A DNA stretch of 64,000 nt, taken from contig DATNPX010000042.1 of assembly GCA_036702975.1 (NCBI GenBank), forward strand, positions 1 through 64,000. Direction: 5' to 3'. The DNA is from DATNPX01 sp036702975 (GTDB lineage: Bacteria; Cyanobacteriota; Vampirovibrionia; Obscuribacterales; Obscuribacteraceae). The notes beneath the pieces were generated by a model. It worked only from the letters and a program-made list of their open reading frames with translations, was not told where the DNA came from and did not search any database. The position numbers were made by a program, and so were the translations under genes. Shown piece by piece: positions 9,301 to 16,279 of this stretch (positions are counted from its first letter, which is position 1; each line of letters begins with the position of its first letter).

Positions 9301-11829
9301 ATTAACTGGTTGTCTGAGAGTAGGAGCTGCGCCGGTGGACTTATCGCCCTGGTGCTCTTGCTCATGCTCGTGGTCGGTGCCACCCATATTGAGAGTCTGA
9401 CCTGTCTGGCTGGCATCACCGCCACCTTTGTTGGCAGCAGCCTCTTTCTTGGCTTGATCTTCGCCAGCTTTTGTTTGATCGATTGGTTTGATTGGAGGAA
9501 TTACGGGAGCGGCATCGCCTGGAGCTGGTTTCTTAGGACCTGGCTTAGCAGCTGCAGTATTGATCACAGGCTCAGATTTAGGTGTTTGGTTGCCACCAGT
9601 TTTGTCAGGGGTCGCACCAGCGTTACCATTGCCTCTCAAAGTCGAAGCAACACCACCGCCACCGAGAAGAGCAGCAGCTTCAGCAAGGGCTCTCTTCTGC
9701 CTCTCATCTTCAGTCAATTTTTCTTCAGGCTTTGGCTGATTGTTTATAGTCTGGGCAGTCTGTGGGGTGCGTTGTGCATTCAACCTCGCTTCAGCTGCTT
9801 GAAGGGCGTCGGCTTGTTTGCGAGATTCTTCTGAGGATGTATCGTGACCATCACGTTGTTGTGCGGCTGCACCAAGAGCAGATATTGCAGCGGAAGTAGC
9901 AGCGATAGTTCCGAGCGACCTTCCGGCTGTAGCGAGACGATCCCTGGCGGTCTCGCCTCCAGTGCCTGCATTCAGACCTTTGTTAGCGGCATTGACAGTA
10001 GCGCTATCGGCAGCTGGATTTGCAGTAGGCTTGACTGGACCAGTGCCAGGCTTTTTAGGACCAGGTTTAACAGCAGCATTTTGAGCACCAGCTGGTGTGG
10101 CAGCATCTCTCTTTTGCTGCTCAGCGGTAGTTAGCTTCTTATCTGTAGGTTCTGGAATAGGATTGCCATCTTTGTCCTTCAGCCCTTCACCAGGTTTTAC
10201 TGGTCCCTTCGGTTTTGCGCCGGGAGGAACGATAGGCTGTCCATTTGGTCCCAGTGGAGGTCCACTCTTGCCACCATTTGGATCTTGCAAGTTCTTCGAC
10301 AATTGTGGGTTGCTCGATTGGTTAGGCAGTTTATCCAGACCAACCTTCTGTGATTGCTCGAGACCACGAGCAGCAAACTTGTCAGATGTAGCGTACTTGA
10401 AGAGTTGAGCAGTTCTTGTTTGAGCAACGTTGCCGAGCGCCGAGAAACCCTTCATTAATCCACCGGTAATCAAACCAGCAGAGATGAAGTCTGACATCGG
10501 GCTGATTTGAGCACGAGCCATGAATGATGGAGTTTGAATCATCAACTGCAGTACACCCACTGCCAGAACGATTTTGCCCCATGGGTTGAAGTCGGAGAAC
10601 AAGACGATGACCATGATCTTGAGCAAGCCAACCCAGACGAATGTCCACAAGCTGACTTCGACAAATGATCTGACGAAGCCTGCGCAGACGCTTTCTGTGT
10701 CAGGAGTAGCGAAAAAGACGATGAAGATTGGAGCGAACATGTACTGCGCTGTTAGCAATGCAGTTTGAATCGCTTTCAAAACAAGGATGTATACGAGTTC
10801 AGCGATGAGGATGCCGCCCAGTACCAGGTAGATGATCAAACCGGCGAATGCAACGATTCCACCAACCGTTCCCAGAACCATACCGCCTGCACCGGCTCCG
10901 GCAATACCACCGGCAACCGAACCGAGTACTGGAGCGAATGTGTTGGCGAGAAGACCGGCACCGGCAACCAGACCGCCTTTGACTGCTGCAGCCATGGCAG
11001 CGTCGAGCATGATTACCTGGTCAGCGGAGTTGAAGTAAATAGCTTTGATCATTTCATTCGAGATTTGAATTTCGAATGCGTAGATTGTCGGCCAGGCGAG
11101 AAGCAAACCAGCAGTGAAGATCAATCTGCCGACTGCGCCCATCAGCCCTGTGCCACCGCGCCATGCGGCGTCAGCCCAGTACTTCCAGATGCAGAGAATG
11201 AAGAGGAGGAGCAGCAGGTCGACAGCGATTCCGTACATCGTGTCAGCGCCCTGACGGATGAAGGGAGAGATGTCGTCGTTCTTGCCACTGCCGTTCGCGC
11301 CGTTCGGATTCTGATTGAGACCGTTAACAGCGATGTTCGGGTTGAGAACGAAAGTGCGCAGGAAAGCAGTGAGGAATTGAACTGTGTCGGACACCCATCC
11401 GTTTATCAATTCAGATACCCAACGACCGATGACTTGACCGATGTTGGCAAAGAAATTGCTGATCATGTCATCGCCCCAGAAGGCTTTCATACCAGCATAT
11501 GTGTCGTTGTATTGAGCCAGTTCGCTGCCTTGCAGCAACTGGTTGTTTGTGTTGGTGATAGCGCTTTGAGTGTTCTGCTCTGCCGCTTGTTGAACGAGAG
11601 TGGTTTGACCTTTAGCGTCAACATACGGATTGTTCGGCACTGTGCTCTGTGTTTGAGCCGCACCTTGCGACAGGTCTTGACCGCCATTGTCGATGCCGAG
11701 AGCAGCTCCAGGTGGTGGAGGTTGCGTCTGCGCCAACACAGCGGCGTTAAACAAAAATGGCGCGAGCAGCATAACGATTGCTACGAGCGCCTTGTTTATT
11801 CTTTGAGATTTAGAGCTGGACTTTCTCAC
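6400..11829 (-). CDS. giant VirB6/TrbL-like polytopic membrane protein with long Pro/Gln-rich extension
   Basis: An 1809-residue protein. An N-terminal signal sequence (ALVAIVMLLAPFLFNAAVLAQ) is followed by an exported segment. Residues about 195-460 then form a block of six or more membrane helices, with a conserved-looking loop (PIFIVFFATPDTESVCAGF). This layout and the helix spacing resemble VirB6/TrbL inner-membrane channel subunits of type IV secretion. Residues 480-1130 are low complexity with PGPKKP units. A folded-looking alpha-helical domain spans about 1150-1400. Next comes a run of degenerate RQxxDVN-type beta units (QTDINFR, QQMDVSV, QRTELDVNAR, RQVVDVNIR), and the protein ends in a helical tail. 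The first codon is GTG with no strong ribosome-binding site. The VirB6 assignment rests on topology and context, not on a signature motif. Confidence 0.65.
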   Translation of the reverse strand: MRKSSSKSQRINKALVAIVMLLAPFLFNAAVLAQTQPPPPGAALGIDNGGQDLSQGAAQTQSTVPNNPYVDAKGQTTLVQQAAEQNTQSAITNTNNQLLQGSELAQYNDTYAGMKAFWGDDMISNFFANIGQVIGRWVSELINGWVSDTVQFLTAFLRTFVLNPNIAVNGLNQNPNGANGSGKNDDISPFIRQGADTMYGIAVDLLLLLFILCIWKYWADAAWRGGTGLMGAVGRLIFTAGLLLAWPTIYAFEIQISNEMIKAIYFNSADQVIMLDAAMAAAVKGGLVAGAGLLANTFAPVLGSVAGGIAGAGAGGMVLGTVGGIVAFAGLIIYLVLGGILIAELVYILVLKAIQTALLTAQYMFAPIFIVFFATPDTESVCAGFVRSFVEVSLWTFVWVGLLKIMVIVLFSDFNPWGKIVLAVGVLQLMIQTPSFMARAQISPMSDFISAGLITGGLMKGFSALGNVAQTRTAQLFKYATSDKFAARGLEQSQKVGLDKLPNQSSNPQLSKNLQDPNGGKSGPPLGPNGQPIVPPGAKPKGPVKPGEGLKDKDGNPIPEPTDKKLTTAEQQKRDAATPAGAQNAAVKPGPKKPGTGPVKPTANPAADSATVNAANKGLNAGTGGETARDRLATAGRSLGTIAATSAAISALGAAAQQRDGHDTSSEESRKQADALQAAEARLNAQRTPQTAQTINNQPKPEEKLTEDERQKRALAEAAALLGGGGVASTLRGNGNAGATPDKTGGNQTPKSEPVINTAAAKPGPKKPAPGDAAPVIPPIKPIDQTKAGEDQAKKEAAANKGGGDASQTGQTLNMGGTDHEHEQEHQGDKSTGAAPTLRQPVNVRPVLPGLAPGPKKDTPAASTPTTATRSGSTGGGSSNTTDKANVSQELKTGSAVSGGKPVLPGDKPVLPGDRPNPTAPIVGADGKSVVAHGTGNGAPGSLPASDIELPQEEAPGTLVKGIDANGKPVMIRVTNKPGANRPLTGGGTQTVQGIVSQQPQPPLQQGQQPPQQINVRPGVAAAAGAAVAGTAAHILSQSLSQSAVNHGRNIDPSTSHIPQELQESGGDAPPPSGGNPPPPKGDSPFDKFRQSNYRWVPPRSLTVDIRTAAGPTMGPSTDGKANIVGNGKGHVNHVRFAANATPEQKAMQLMAAGYAQTFATDSEAFDAARESAIAANEDGPRGMFERAAAGFMAYNGGTFKQTAVAKQRFQKSLLKHAVLGSEAYVNGQEGNAFTEYLKGRYGEMTPDQQAWGVHIMTDDTSPESGWNPRVGPATDTLLSAGMPITAGYRAAASNTAVLKQPAWGRGPAIRGVASYVNSIVSRKVGPDTHAMVKDAIIGREAPNVPAAEVGACLAIMLESPTVEAGEAACADTNMVQTVAQLVSGGHAKDYGSAYRSLSGMVRHLGGGGGGGASRGTAQTLNMQSAGGNNVGGSGPLSIGAFNHVGGGAAPTQQNNTLDINAVDTGNAGIGGMGGLGNIPMPSMNPPVRQQTDINFRSHSGGGTFGTNRQQMDVSVTGTPSVQQDVRMVGSGAVGSTPVQRTELDVNARLVGSNNVPNALPPVNAIPPGNQQVRQVVDVNIRGDQAPNGTSTTSQTVGVNVDTTLSSGNPEVRTVGHAGGDGSMTAHTFVEAYGQSSNGGYSDGAADVNSIAQQTAASMRNNIHTAQQIIMDMHAAGFTDEQIQDPRIAQAALDVYQKDASMLGTASVTARIMGPTEFNHGSTQVVQQMIDAGWSSNRISRPDVYTAQSIVASGGTPSPQFVQMVRMNPDYNPRPQAMLPPTLAAEMQRQRATGGMDDWMRNLLGGRTF

Positions 11830-12083
11830 AGCGGTTACCGATTTGTTCAGGGGGGTGTCTTGAATAACAAGATATTAGACTCTACTCATGGGGCTGTCAG
11901 TGGTGGAATTCCCATTTTCGTCGACGAGCCGGCATCTTTTTATAAAGACGCCGGCTCGCTTCGAGTTTGTTATTGCCGGACCTGGGGTCGAATGTCGTGG
12001 GGTCTAACCCCTGGTCAGCCTATGCAGCAGCTCTGAGCTGCTCGGCATAGCCGCGACTTTCGACGGTTCGGATGGAGGTCTTT
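11830..12083 (-). promoter_or_regulatory. highly structured intergenic leader before the VirB6-like gene
   Basis: The 254 bases between the pilin-like gene and the VirB6-like gene hold two strong hairpins. One spans 11925-11958: CGAGCCGGC pairs with GCCGGCTCG, and the pairing continues inward as TCTTT/AAAGA. The other spans 12020-12050: CTATGC plus AGCAGCT pair with AGCTGCT plus GCATAG around a three-base loop. Neither is followed by a T-run on either strand, so they do not look like simple terminators. Between them is GGTCGAATGTC (11986-11996), also found upstream of the gene at 16009. The region may attenuate, process or stabilise the transcript. Confidence 0.55.
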
Positions 12084-12515
12084 TTAGAGACCGCCGCCCA
12101 GTCCACCGAAGTTGTTGATTGCGAATGTACCGATAAGGTGAACAGCGGTTGGAGCGCCGAATCCGATACCGAGACCTTTGGCTACGTTCATGGCGGATTC
12201 ACCACCATCACGCTGACCGAATGCAATCTTCATTCCTGCCATTGAGGAAGGAACTGTGGATAGTGCTGTTACAACACGGGAGATGTCTCTTGCGGTGTCA
12301 TAACCGAAGTCAGCCATCTGACCTACTTCGTTTGACTGACCGTATCTTGGGTCAACCGGTGCTCCAACTAGACCTTGAGCATGTACGGCCTGGTCATATA
12401 CGCCGAATGCCATCAGTACCAGCTGTGGAGCAAGGAGGAAGCTCAAGCGGGAAGCGACTTTGAATGAACGTGATGCAACAATCTTTTTACCGAAAGATTT
12501 GATTGTGGAAACCAT
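12084..12515 (-). CDS. pilin-like small exported membrane protein (VirB2/TrbC-like)
   Basis: A 143-residue protein with a long basic N-region and hydrophobic core ending at VHAQ, a likely signal-peptidase site. The mature part of about 95 residues contains two moderately hydrophobic segments (around VVTALSTVPSSMAGMKIAF and LGIGFGAPTAVHLIGTFAI) and a Gly-rich end. The long signal peptide and twin hydrophobic segments are typical of VirB2/TrbC major pilins, and the next gene downstream encodes a VirB6-like protein. No pilin-specific residue pattern can be proven by eye. The start is firm: AGGAGG six bases before the ATG. Confidence 0.6.
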   Translation of the reverse strand: MVSTIKSFGKKIVASRSFKVASRLSFLLAPQLVLMAFGVYDQAVHAQGLVGAPVDPRYGQSNEVGQMADFGYDTARDISRVVTALSTVPSSMAGMKIAFGQRDGGESAMNVAKGLGIGFGAPTAVHLIGTFAINNFGGLGGGL

Positions 12516-12614
12516 GAGGAACCTCCTAGGGTTTGGGTGAGAATCGATAAACTTCTGTCAACGATTATGAGAGTGAGACGCGGATTGGGATTGGGTTTGG
12601 GTGGATGGGATAAC

Positions 12615-13280
12615 TTAGCGGTGGTTGTTCCAGAGTGTTGCCCTTACGCTGGTCGTTGCGCCGCTTCCAGATGAACCGGAGGATGGCACCATTGGACCGG
12701 GTGTGAAGCCGAGGCTTCCGTAGTTGGCCACTGCTGGTACAGGAGCCGGACGATGTTGAGGAGTCATGAGTCTTCCAGACACACCAGTAGCTGCGTGGCT
12801 AACAGGGCGTGGACGAATATGACCTGAAACTGCGCGGGAGGATGAAGGCGCTGCAGTTGCTGGAATCGCAGGGAGCGATTGTGGTGCAGACGCAATCATA
12901 GGAGTTGGGGACGCTGAAATTGGTTTTCCGAAAGCTGCTTTGAAGGCTTCAAACGGTGCATTTGATTTGATTGGCACTGCCGATACAGCTTGAGTGTTGC
13001 GTACCAGTGGAGCTGGCATTGGAGCTGGAGCTTTTGCAAGATAAGTTGGGTCGAGTCCAAGTACGTTTTTGCTCGGTACAGCGCCTGAGCGAACTGCAGC
13101 TTGTGGCGCTGCATTGTATCCACGAGGCATTGGGATTGTTTCTTTCTTCCAAACGTTTGGAGCGAAGTCCCAGCGAGCAGATGGACGACGTGGTTCAGCT
13201 TCCTGAGCTTGTGCTGGAGCTGATGCGGCGACTGCTGCGGCTACCGAGATGATTGATAGAGTTAATGCCTTGATGTTCAT
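12615..13280 (-). CDS. secreted Ala/Pro-rich protein of the export cluster
   Basis: A 221-residue protein with a signal peptide (LTLSIISVAAAVAASAPAQA, cleavage after AQA). The mature chain is Pro/Ala/Ser-rich, with one better-ordered patch near the start (RWDFAPNVWKKETIPMPRG). It lacks further membrane helices and cysteines, so it is probably periplasmic or extracellular. It starts 15 bases after the preceding gene's stop, with AGGA upstream, so the two are co-transcribed. No known family was recognised. Confidence 0.65.
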   Translation of the reverse strand: MNIKALTLSIISVAAAVAASAPAQAQEAEPRRPSARWDFAPNVWKKETIPMPRGYNAAPQAAVRSGAVPSKNVLGLDPTYLAKAPAPMPAPLVRNTQAVSAVPIKSNAPFEAFKAAFGKPISASPTPMIASAPQSLPAIPATAAPSSSRAVSGHIRPRPVSHAATGVSGRLMTPQHRPAPVPAVANYGSLGFTPGPMVPSSGSSGSGATTSVRATLWNNHR

Positions 13281-13295
13281 TTGCTGAAATCCTGA

Positions 13296-14045
13296 TTAGA
13301 ACCTGGAGAGACCATTTCTGAGAGCGTAGTTAGCCATTCCGAGACCGAACAAGCCGGTTGAATACATTGAAGCGGGGTTTCTGCTCATTGCTGCTCCGAC
13401 GAATATGCCAGAACCGAGCATTGTTGCCAGTCCCACTCCGTGGCTCAACTTAGAGAGTTTGGAGGGTCTGCCGATTTCGGGATTTTTGACACCACCCGAG
13501 AGTGTTTGTGACTGCATACCGCCTGATGAATTACCCGACATTCCCGAAGGTGTGAGTCCTGGCGTTACCCAGGCTGATTGTCCGGCTTGTCCTGAGAGCG
13601 GTTGAGTCATTCCAGGTGCTTGACCCATTTGTGCTTGCATTGCTTGCAAGTTTGGATTGACTGGAGGTGCGGCTGGAGTTACTTGCTGACCCATCAGCGA
13701 GTTGAATGCCGCCTGGCGGAAGTCCTGAGCTGATTGACCGGTTGAAAGTGGCAATCCTGCTGGGACGTTTGTGCTACCACCGTTTGATACCAAGCCTGGT
13801 GCGGATTGTGTATCGATGTTGCTGCCCATGGCGCGGGATGCGGCTTGGGATTGTGTCATCTTGGTTGCTACTTGCGGATCAAGTGGCACCACTTCTGGTG
13901 GCAACAGGGATTCCTGGTCTGGCCCCATTCCCTGCGCTCCGGCGGCTGGCATGTTGGCTGCAAACATTCCCAGAACGAGGGTCAGAGACAGGGCTACATT
14001 TGCCATTGCTCTCTGGTTGTTCTTGGTGGTGTCTTTGGCGTTCAT
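13296..14045 (-). CDS. secreted protein with C-terminal paired hydrophobic segments
   Basis: A 249-residue protein: signal peptide (NVALSLTLVLGMFAANMPAAGAQG), a Gln/Pro/Ser-rich mature region of about 150 residues, then two hydrophobic segments at the end (GVGLATMLGSGIFVGAA and STGLFGLGMANYALRNGL). The terminal hairpin could anchor it in the inner membrane or pack into a pilus, as in pilin-like subunits. It leads the pair with the gene at 12615. A conserved 29-base element shared with the gene at 16009 lies about 87-115 bases upstream. No family was recognised. Confidence 0.65.
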   Translation of the reverse strand: MNAKDTTKNNQRAMANVALSLTLVLGMFAANMPAAGAQGMGPDQESLLPPEVVPLDPQVATKMTQSQAASRAMGSNIDTQSAPGLVSNGGSTNVPAGLPLSTGQSAQDFRQAAFNSLMGQQVTPAAPPVNPNLQAMQAQMGQAPGMTQPLSGQAGQSAWVTPGLTPSGMSGNSSGGMQSQTLSGGVKNPEIGRPSKLSKLSHGVGLATMLGSGIFVGAAMSRNPASMYSTGLFGLGMANYALRNGLSRF

Positions 14046-14131
14046 GAGAATCAGCGATTTCTTTGCGGAAGGGAGTGGTTCGTTCGATGTAGAGAATCTT
14101 ACGTTTCTGCTTTGCGATTGGAAAGCGGGGG

Positions 14132-14160
14132 GATTACGAAACCCATGGGATTTTCCCCCC
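14132..14160 (-). promoter_or_regulatory. conserved upstream element, copy 1 (CCCATGGG core)
   Basis: The plus-strand text GATTACGAAACCCATGGG followed by ATTTTCCC is nearly repeated at 16102-16130, sharing the exact 12-mer CCCATGGGATTT and the flanking TACG and CCC. Both copies lie about 90-120 bases upstream of a gene for an exported protein, in the same orientation. The palindromic CCCATGGG core suggests a dimeric regulator's site or part of a leader. Confidence 0.5.
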
Positions 14161-14170
14161 TCTTAATTCA

Positions 14171-14199
14171 AGAGTCTATGCAGTAACTGCACAGACTCT
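14171..14199 (-). terminator. hairpin after the secreted-protein gene at 14222
   Basis: AGAGTCT pairs with AGACTCT, extended inward by TGCAGT/ACTGCA, beginning 23 bases after the stop codon of the gene ending at 14222. No T-run follows on the minus strand, so it may be a weak or Rho-assisted terminator, or a 3'-end stabiliser. Confidence 0.4.
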
Positions 14200-14221
14200 C
14201 GTGTACCGGGTTTTCAAGCGT

Positions 14222-15211
14222 TTAGAAGTTGGTCTCGACGCCTTTCGGGAGCAGCAACTGACCGGTCTTCTGTTGGGTTACGTTGGCTGGGTTGAACTGG
14301 GTGTAGTTGAAGCCGAAGTCAGTTGTGCGGCTGCTGTACATGGGGATACGTCTCCAGCCCTGTCCGAACTCAGTAGCCTGTTGGGCTGTGAGTGCAGCGA
14401 TGCCGTTGTTACGTGTGTCGCTCAAACCGAAGTCCTGAATTGACGAACCTGTGGAGATACGTTGTCCGCCTATCTTCAAGCGCTGTCCACCACCGAGGTC
14501 GATCGAACTGTTGCGCAGCTCTGTGCCGGCGGCTGTACCACGGTCGAAACCGTTACCAGTTGGGACACCGAATGGGAGACCAAAACCAGCCAGAGGACCC
14601 ACACGAGTGACTTCGTCCTGGATACCGCCTGCGGCTCCGCTACCGGCGCCAAGCGCCATGTGGCGTCCACGCAACTCGTACTGGTGCGTGGTCTGACCGC
14701 TGCGGCGGGTCTGTGGGATAGACGTGCCATACCCACCTGTGCCTGGCAGTCCACCGCCGCCCATGATGTTGGTTTCAAGAGCTGGGTTGAATGTGTTGGC
14801 GTAAGGCGCGATGTTCAACATGCCCGGGTCTGCGCCAGGTGTCGAAGGAGGTGCTGGAACGATGCCGGTGAGAGCTGGTCCCAGAACTCCCGGAGGAGAT
14901 ACGAGTGCAGGTGCGACAGGCAAGCTGATGCCTGAACTGCCCTGGTCGATCTGGTTGGCAGGAACAGCCGGAATCCACGGCAGAAGTGTTGAAGGTCCGG
15001 TCATACCGGGGTTGACGCCGACCGGGGTGGCGCCGTCACCGATTGCTGGTGGTGCGCCTTCAGCGGCTGGCATACCTACACCCGTGCTCTGGGCGCCGGG
15101 AATGAGCGGTGTGCGCAGGGTCGTCGTTCCCTGGGCGAATGACGGAGTGCTCAGAACTGCGCCCAGCGCCAGTGACGCGAGGGTTGCCTTTAAAATCTTA
15201 ACGTTCAACAT
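14222..15211 (-). CDS. secreted Gly/Pro-rich protein, paralogue of the next upstream gene
   Basis: A 329-residue protein with a signal peptide (LKATLASLALGAVLSTPSFAQ). The mature chain opens with LRTPLIPGAQS, which matches LRSPLIQGAPS in the protein encoded at 15278. The two also share GDGATPxGVxPGM-type, STPGADPGML and PQTRR(S/T)GxQTT blocks in the same order, so they are paralogues. The C-terminal half (FGLPFGVPTGNGFDRG onward, ending with RIPMYSSRTTDFGFNYTQF) looks more ordered. AGGAGG precedes the ATG. Probably a structural or surface component working with the VirB6-like protein; no family was recognised. Confidence 0.7.
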   Translation of the reverse strand: MLNVKILKATLASLALGAVLSTPSFAQGTTTLRTPLIPGAQSTGVGMPAAEGAPPAIGDGATPVGVNPGMTGPSTLLPWIPAVPANQIDQGSSGISLPVAPALVSPPGVLGPALTGIVPAPPSTPGADPGMLNIAPYANTFNPALETNIMGGGGLPGTGGYGTSIPQTRRSGQTTHQYELRGRHMALGAGSGAAGGIQDEVTRVGPLAGFGLPFGVPTGNGFDRGTAAGTELRNSSIDLGGGQRLKIGGQRISTGSSIQDFGLSDTRNNGIAALTAQQATEFGQGWRRIPMYSSRTTDFGFNYTQFNPANVTQQKTGQLLLPKGVETNF

Positions 15212-15277
15212 GGGTGTGGCCTCCTGAGCCTTTTGATTGGAGTCGCAGTGAGCTGCGGACGAGGGTGGGCGAAAAAC

Positions 15278-16009
15278 TTAGTGATCAGCGATCGTGGCGC
15301 GTGCGCGTAAATTGGGACCTTTGAAGAGAGTTCGATTACCGTAAAGACTTTGTGTGGTCTGAGCGTTGGGCAGGTTCGAGCTGCGGTTACCGCCTGCCAT
15401 GCCCTGATTGCTCTGAACTGTGCGGGGTCCGTCCTCCGAGACCTGGGGATTCATCTTCAGACCGGGTTTCTGCAATAGCGGCTCTCCGAAGTCGGTCAGT
15501 GTCGAGCCGGTACGAGCTAGTCCAAAATCGCGAGTGGTCTGACGACCGGTCCTGGTTTGAGGCGCAAAATCGCCAGGCATACCTCCGCCGGGATTGATAT
15601 TCACCTCGACACCCGCTTTCGAGTTGCCATTCAAAGATTGAGGCAGCATGCCGGGATCAGCGCCAGGCGTTGAAGGTGGTGGCGTCAGATACGGTGCCAC
15701 GAATGAGTTTACTCCGCCTCCAGAGCCGCGATCGAGCGGACTCATTGGCGGCATTGGCACATCAGATGGGGGCGGTGGATTGTAGAGTCCCATCATTCCT
15801 GGAGTGACACCATCCGGAGAGCTACCACTGCCGATTGGCGGCGGGTCACCCTGTTGCGCAGCTTCGCCGGCGGCAGCACTTGGTGCTCCCTGAATTAGCG
15901 GTGAGCGCAAACTCTGAGCATGAACAGCAGACATTGCAAAGCCGTTAAAGAACACCGCTGCAACGAGTGCAAATAGTGCTGTTTTGAGGCTAAACGAAGT
16001 GCTGGACAT
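15278..16009 (-). CDS. secreted Gly/Pro-rich protein, first gene of the export cluster
   Basis: A 243-residue protein with a signal peptide (ALFALVAAVFFNGFAMSAVHAQ). It is a shorter paralogue of the protein at 14222, sharing the LRSPLIQGAPS opening, the SxPDGVTPGMMG block, the STPGADPGML block and the PQTRTGRQTT block. It lacks the longer ordered C-terminus of its relative. It is the promoter-proximal gene of the minus-strand cluster that runs to 6400. Upstream lie a conserved element, a shared 11-mer and a 19-bp repeat array. The ribosome-binding site is weak. Confidence 0.7.
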   Translation of the reverse strand: MSSTSFSLKTALFALVAAVFFNGFAMSAVHAQSLRSPLIQGAPSAAAGEAAQQGDPPPIGSGSSPDGVTPGMMGLYNPPPPSDVPMPPMSPLDRGSGGGVNSFVAPYLTPPPSTPGADPGMLPQSLNGNSKAGVEVNINPGGGMPGDFAPQTRTGRQTTRDFGLARTGSTLTDFGEPLLQKPGLKMNPQVSEDGPRTVQSNQGMAGGNRSSNLPNAQTTQSLYGNRTLFKGPNLRARATIADH

Positions 16010-16082
16010 CTTTCACTCTTTGATTGTCGGGACCGAAACAGCTCAGATCTGCTGTAGCGTGACAATAAAGTAGCTTTTGCGA

Positions 16083-16130
16083 GGTCGAATGTCTTGGGTG
16101 AGACTACGCACCCCCATGGGATTTCTCCCA
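16083..16130 (-). promoter_or_regulatory. conserved upstream elements of the export cluster (11-mer and CCCATGGG copy 2)
   Basis: GGTCGAATGTC at 16083-16093 is identical to 11986-11996 before the VirB6-like gene. The block at 16102-16130, with core CCCATGGGATTT, matches 14132-14160 before the gene at 14045. This position therefore combines both motifs used elsewhere in the cluster, supporting a shared regulator or shared leader structure. Confidence 0.5.
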
Positions 16131-16149
16131 CTTTGATCCAATTAGCGCC

Positions 16150-16266
16150 AGAATTACTTGCTTTGCCGGAAAAAGTATTTGTTCTCGGTAGCAAATTATT
16201 CTCTCGTCCAGGAAATTATTTTCGGTCGAGCCAATTGTTCTCGGACGAGCAAATTGCTCTCGGCCA
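16150..16266. repeat. array of about six 19-bp degenerate tandem repeats
   Basis: Units with consensus AGCAAATTNTTCTCGGNCG start at about 16150, 16173, 16190, 16210, 16229 and 16248; the last four are 19-20 bases long and clearest. On the minus strand several units carry a CTCG-N2-CGAG dyad. The array sits between the stop codon of the gene at 16280 and the upstream elements of the gene at 16009, so it may act as an operator array or as a 3' structural element. Confidence 0.65.
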
Positions 16267-16279
16267 AGCGCAAAATTCC

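Noticed and set aside
10765..12036. 423-codon plus-strand open frame antisense to the VirB6-like gene
   Set aside because: It mirrors the codon pattern of the real minus-strand gene, crosses the structured intergenic region, and has no ribosome-binding site or recognisable domain.
16150..16266. 19-bp repeats considered as a CRISPR array
   Set aside because: Units are directly adjacent with no unique spacers and are too degenerate; no cas genes are present in the window.
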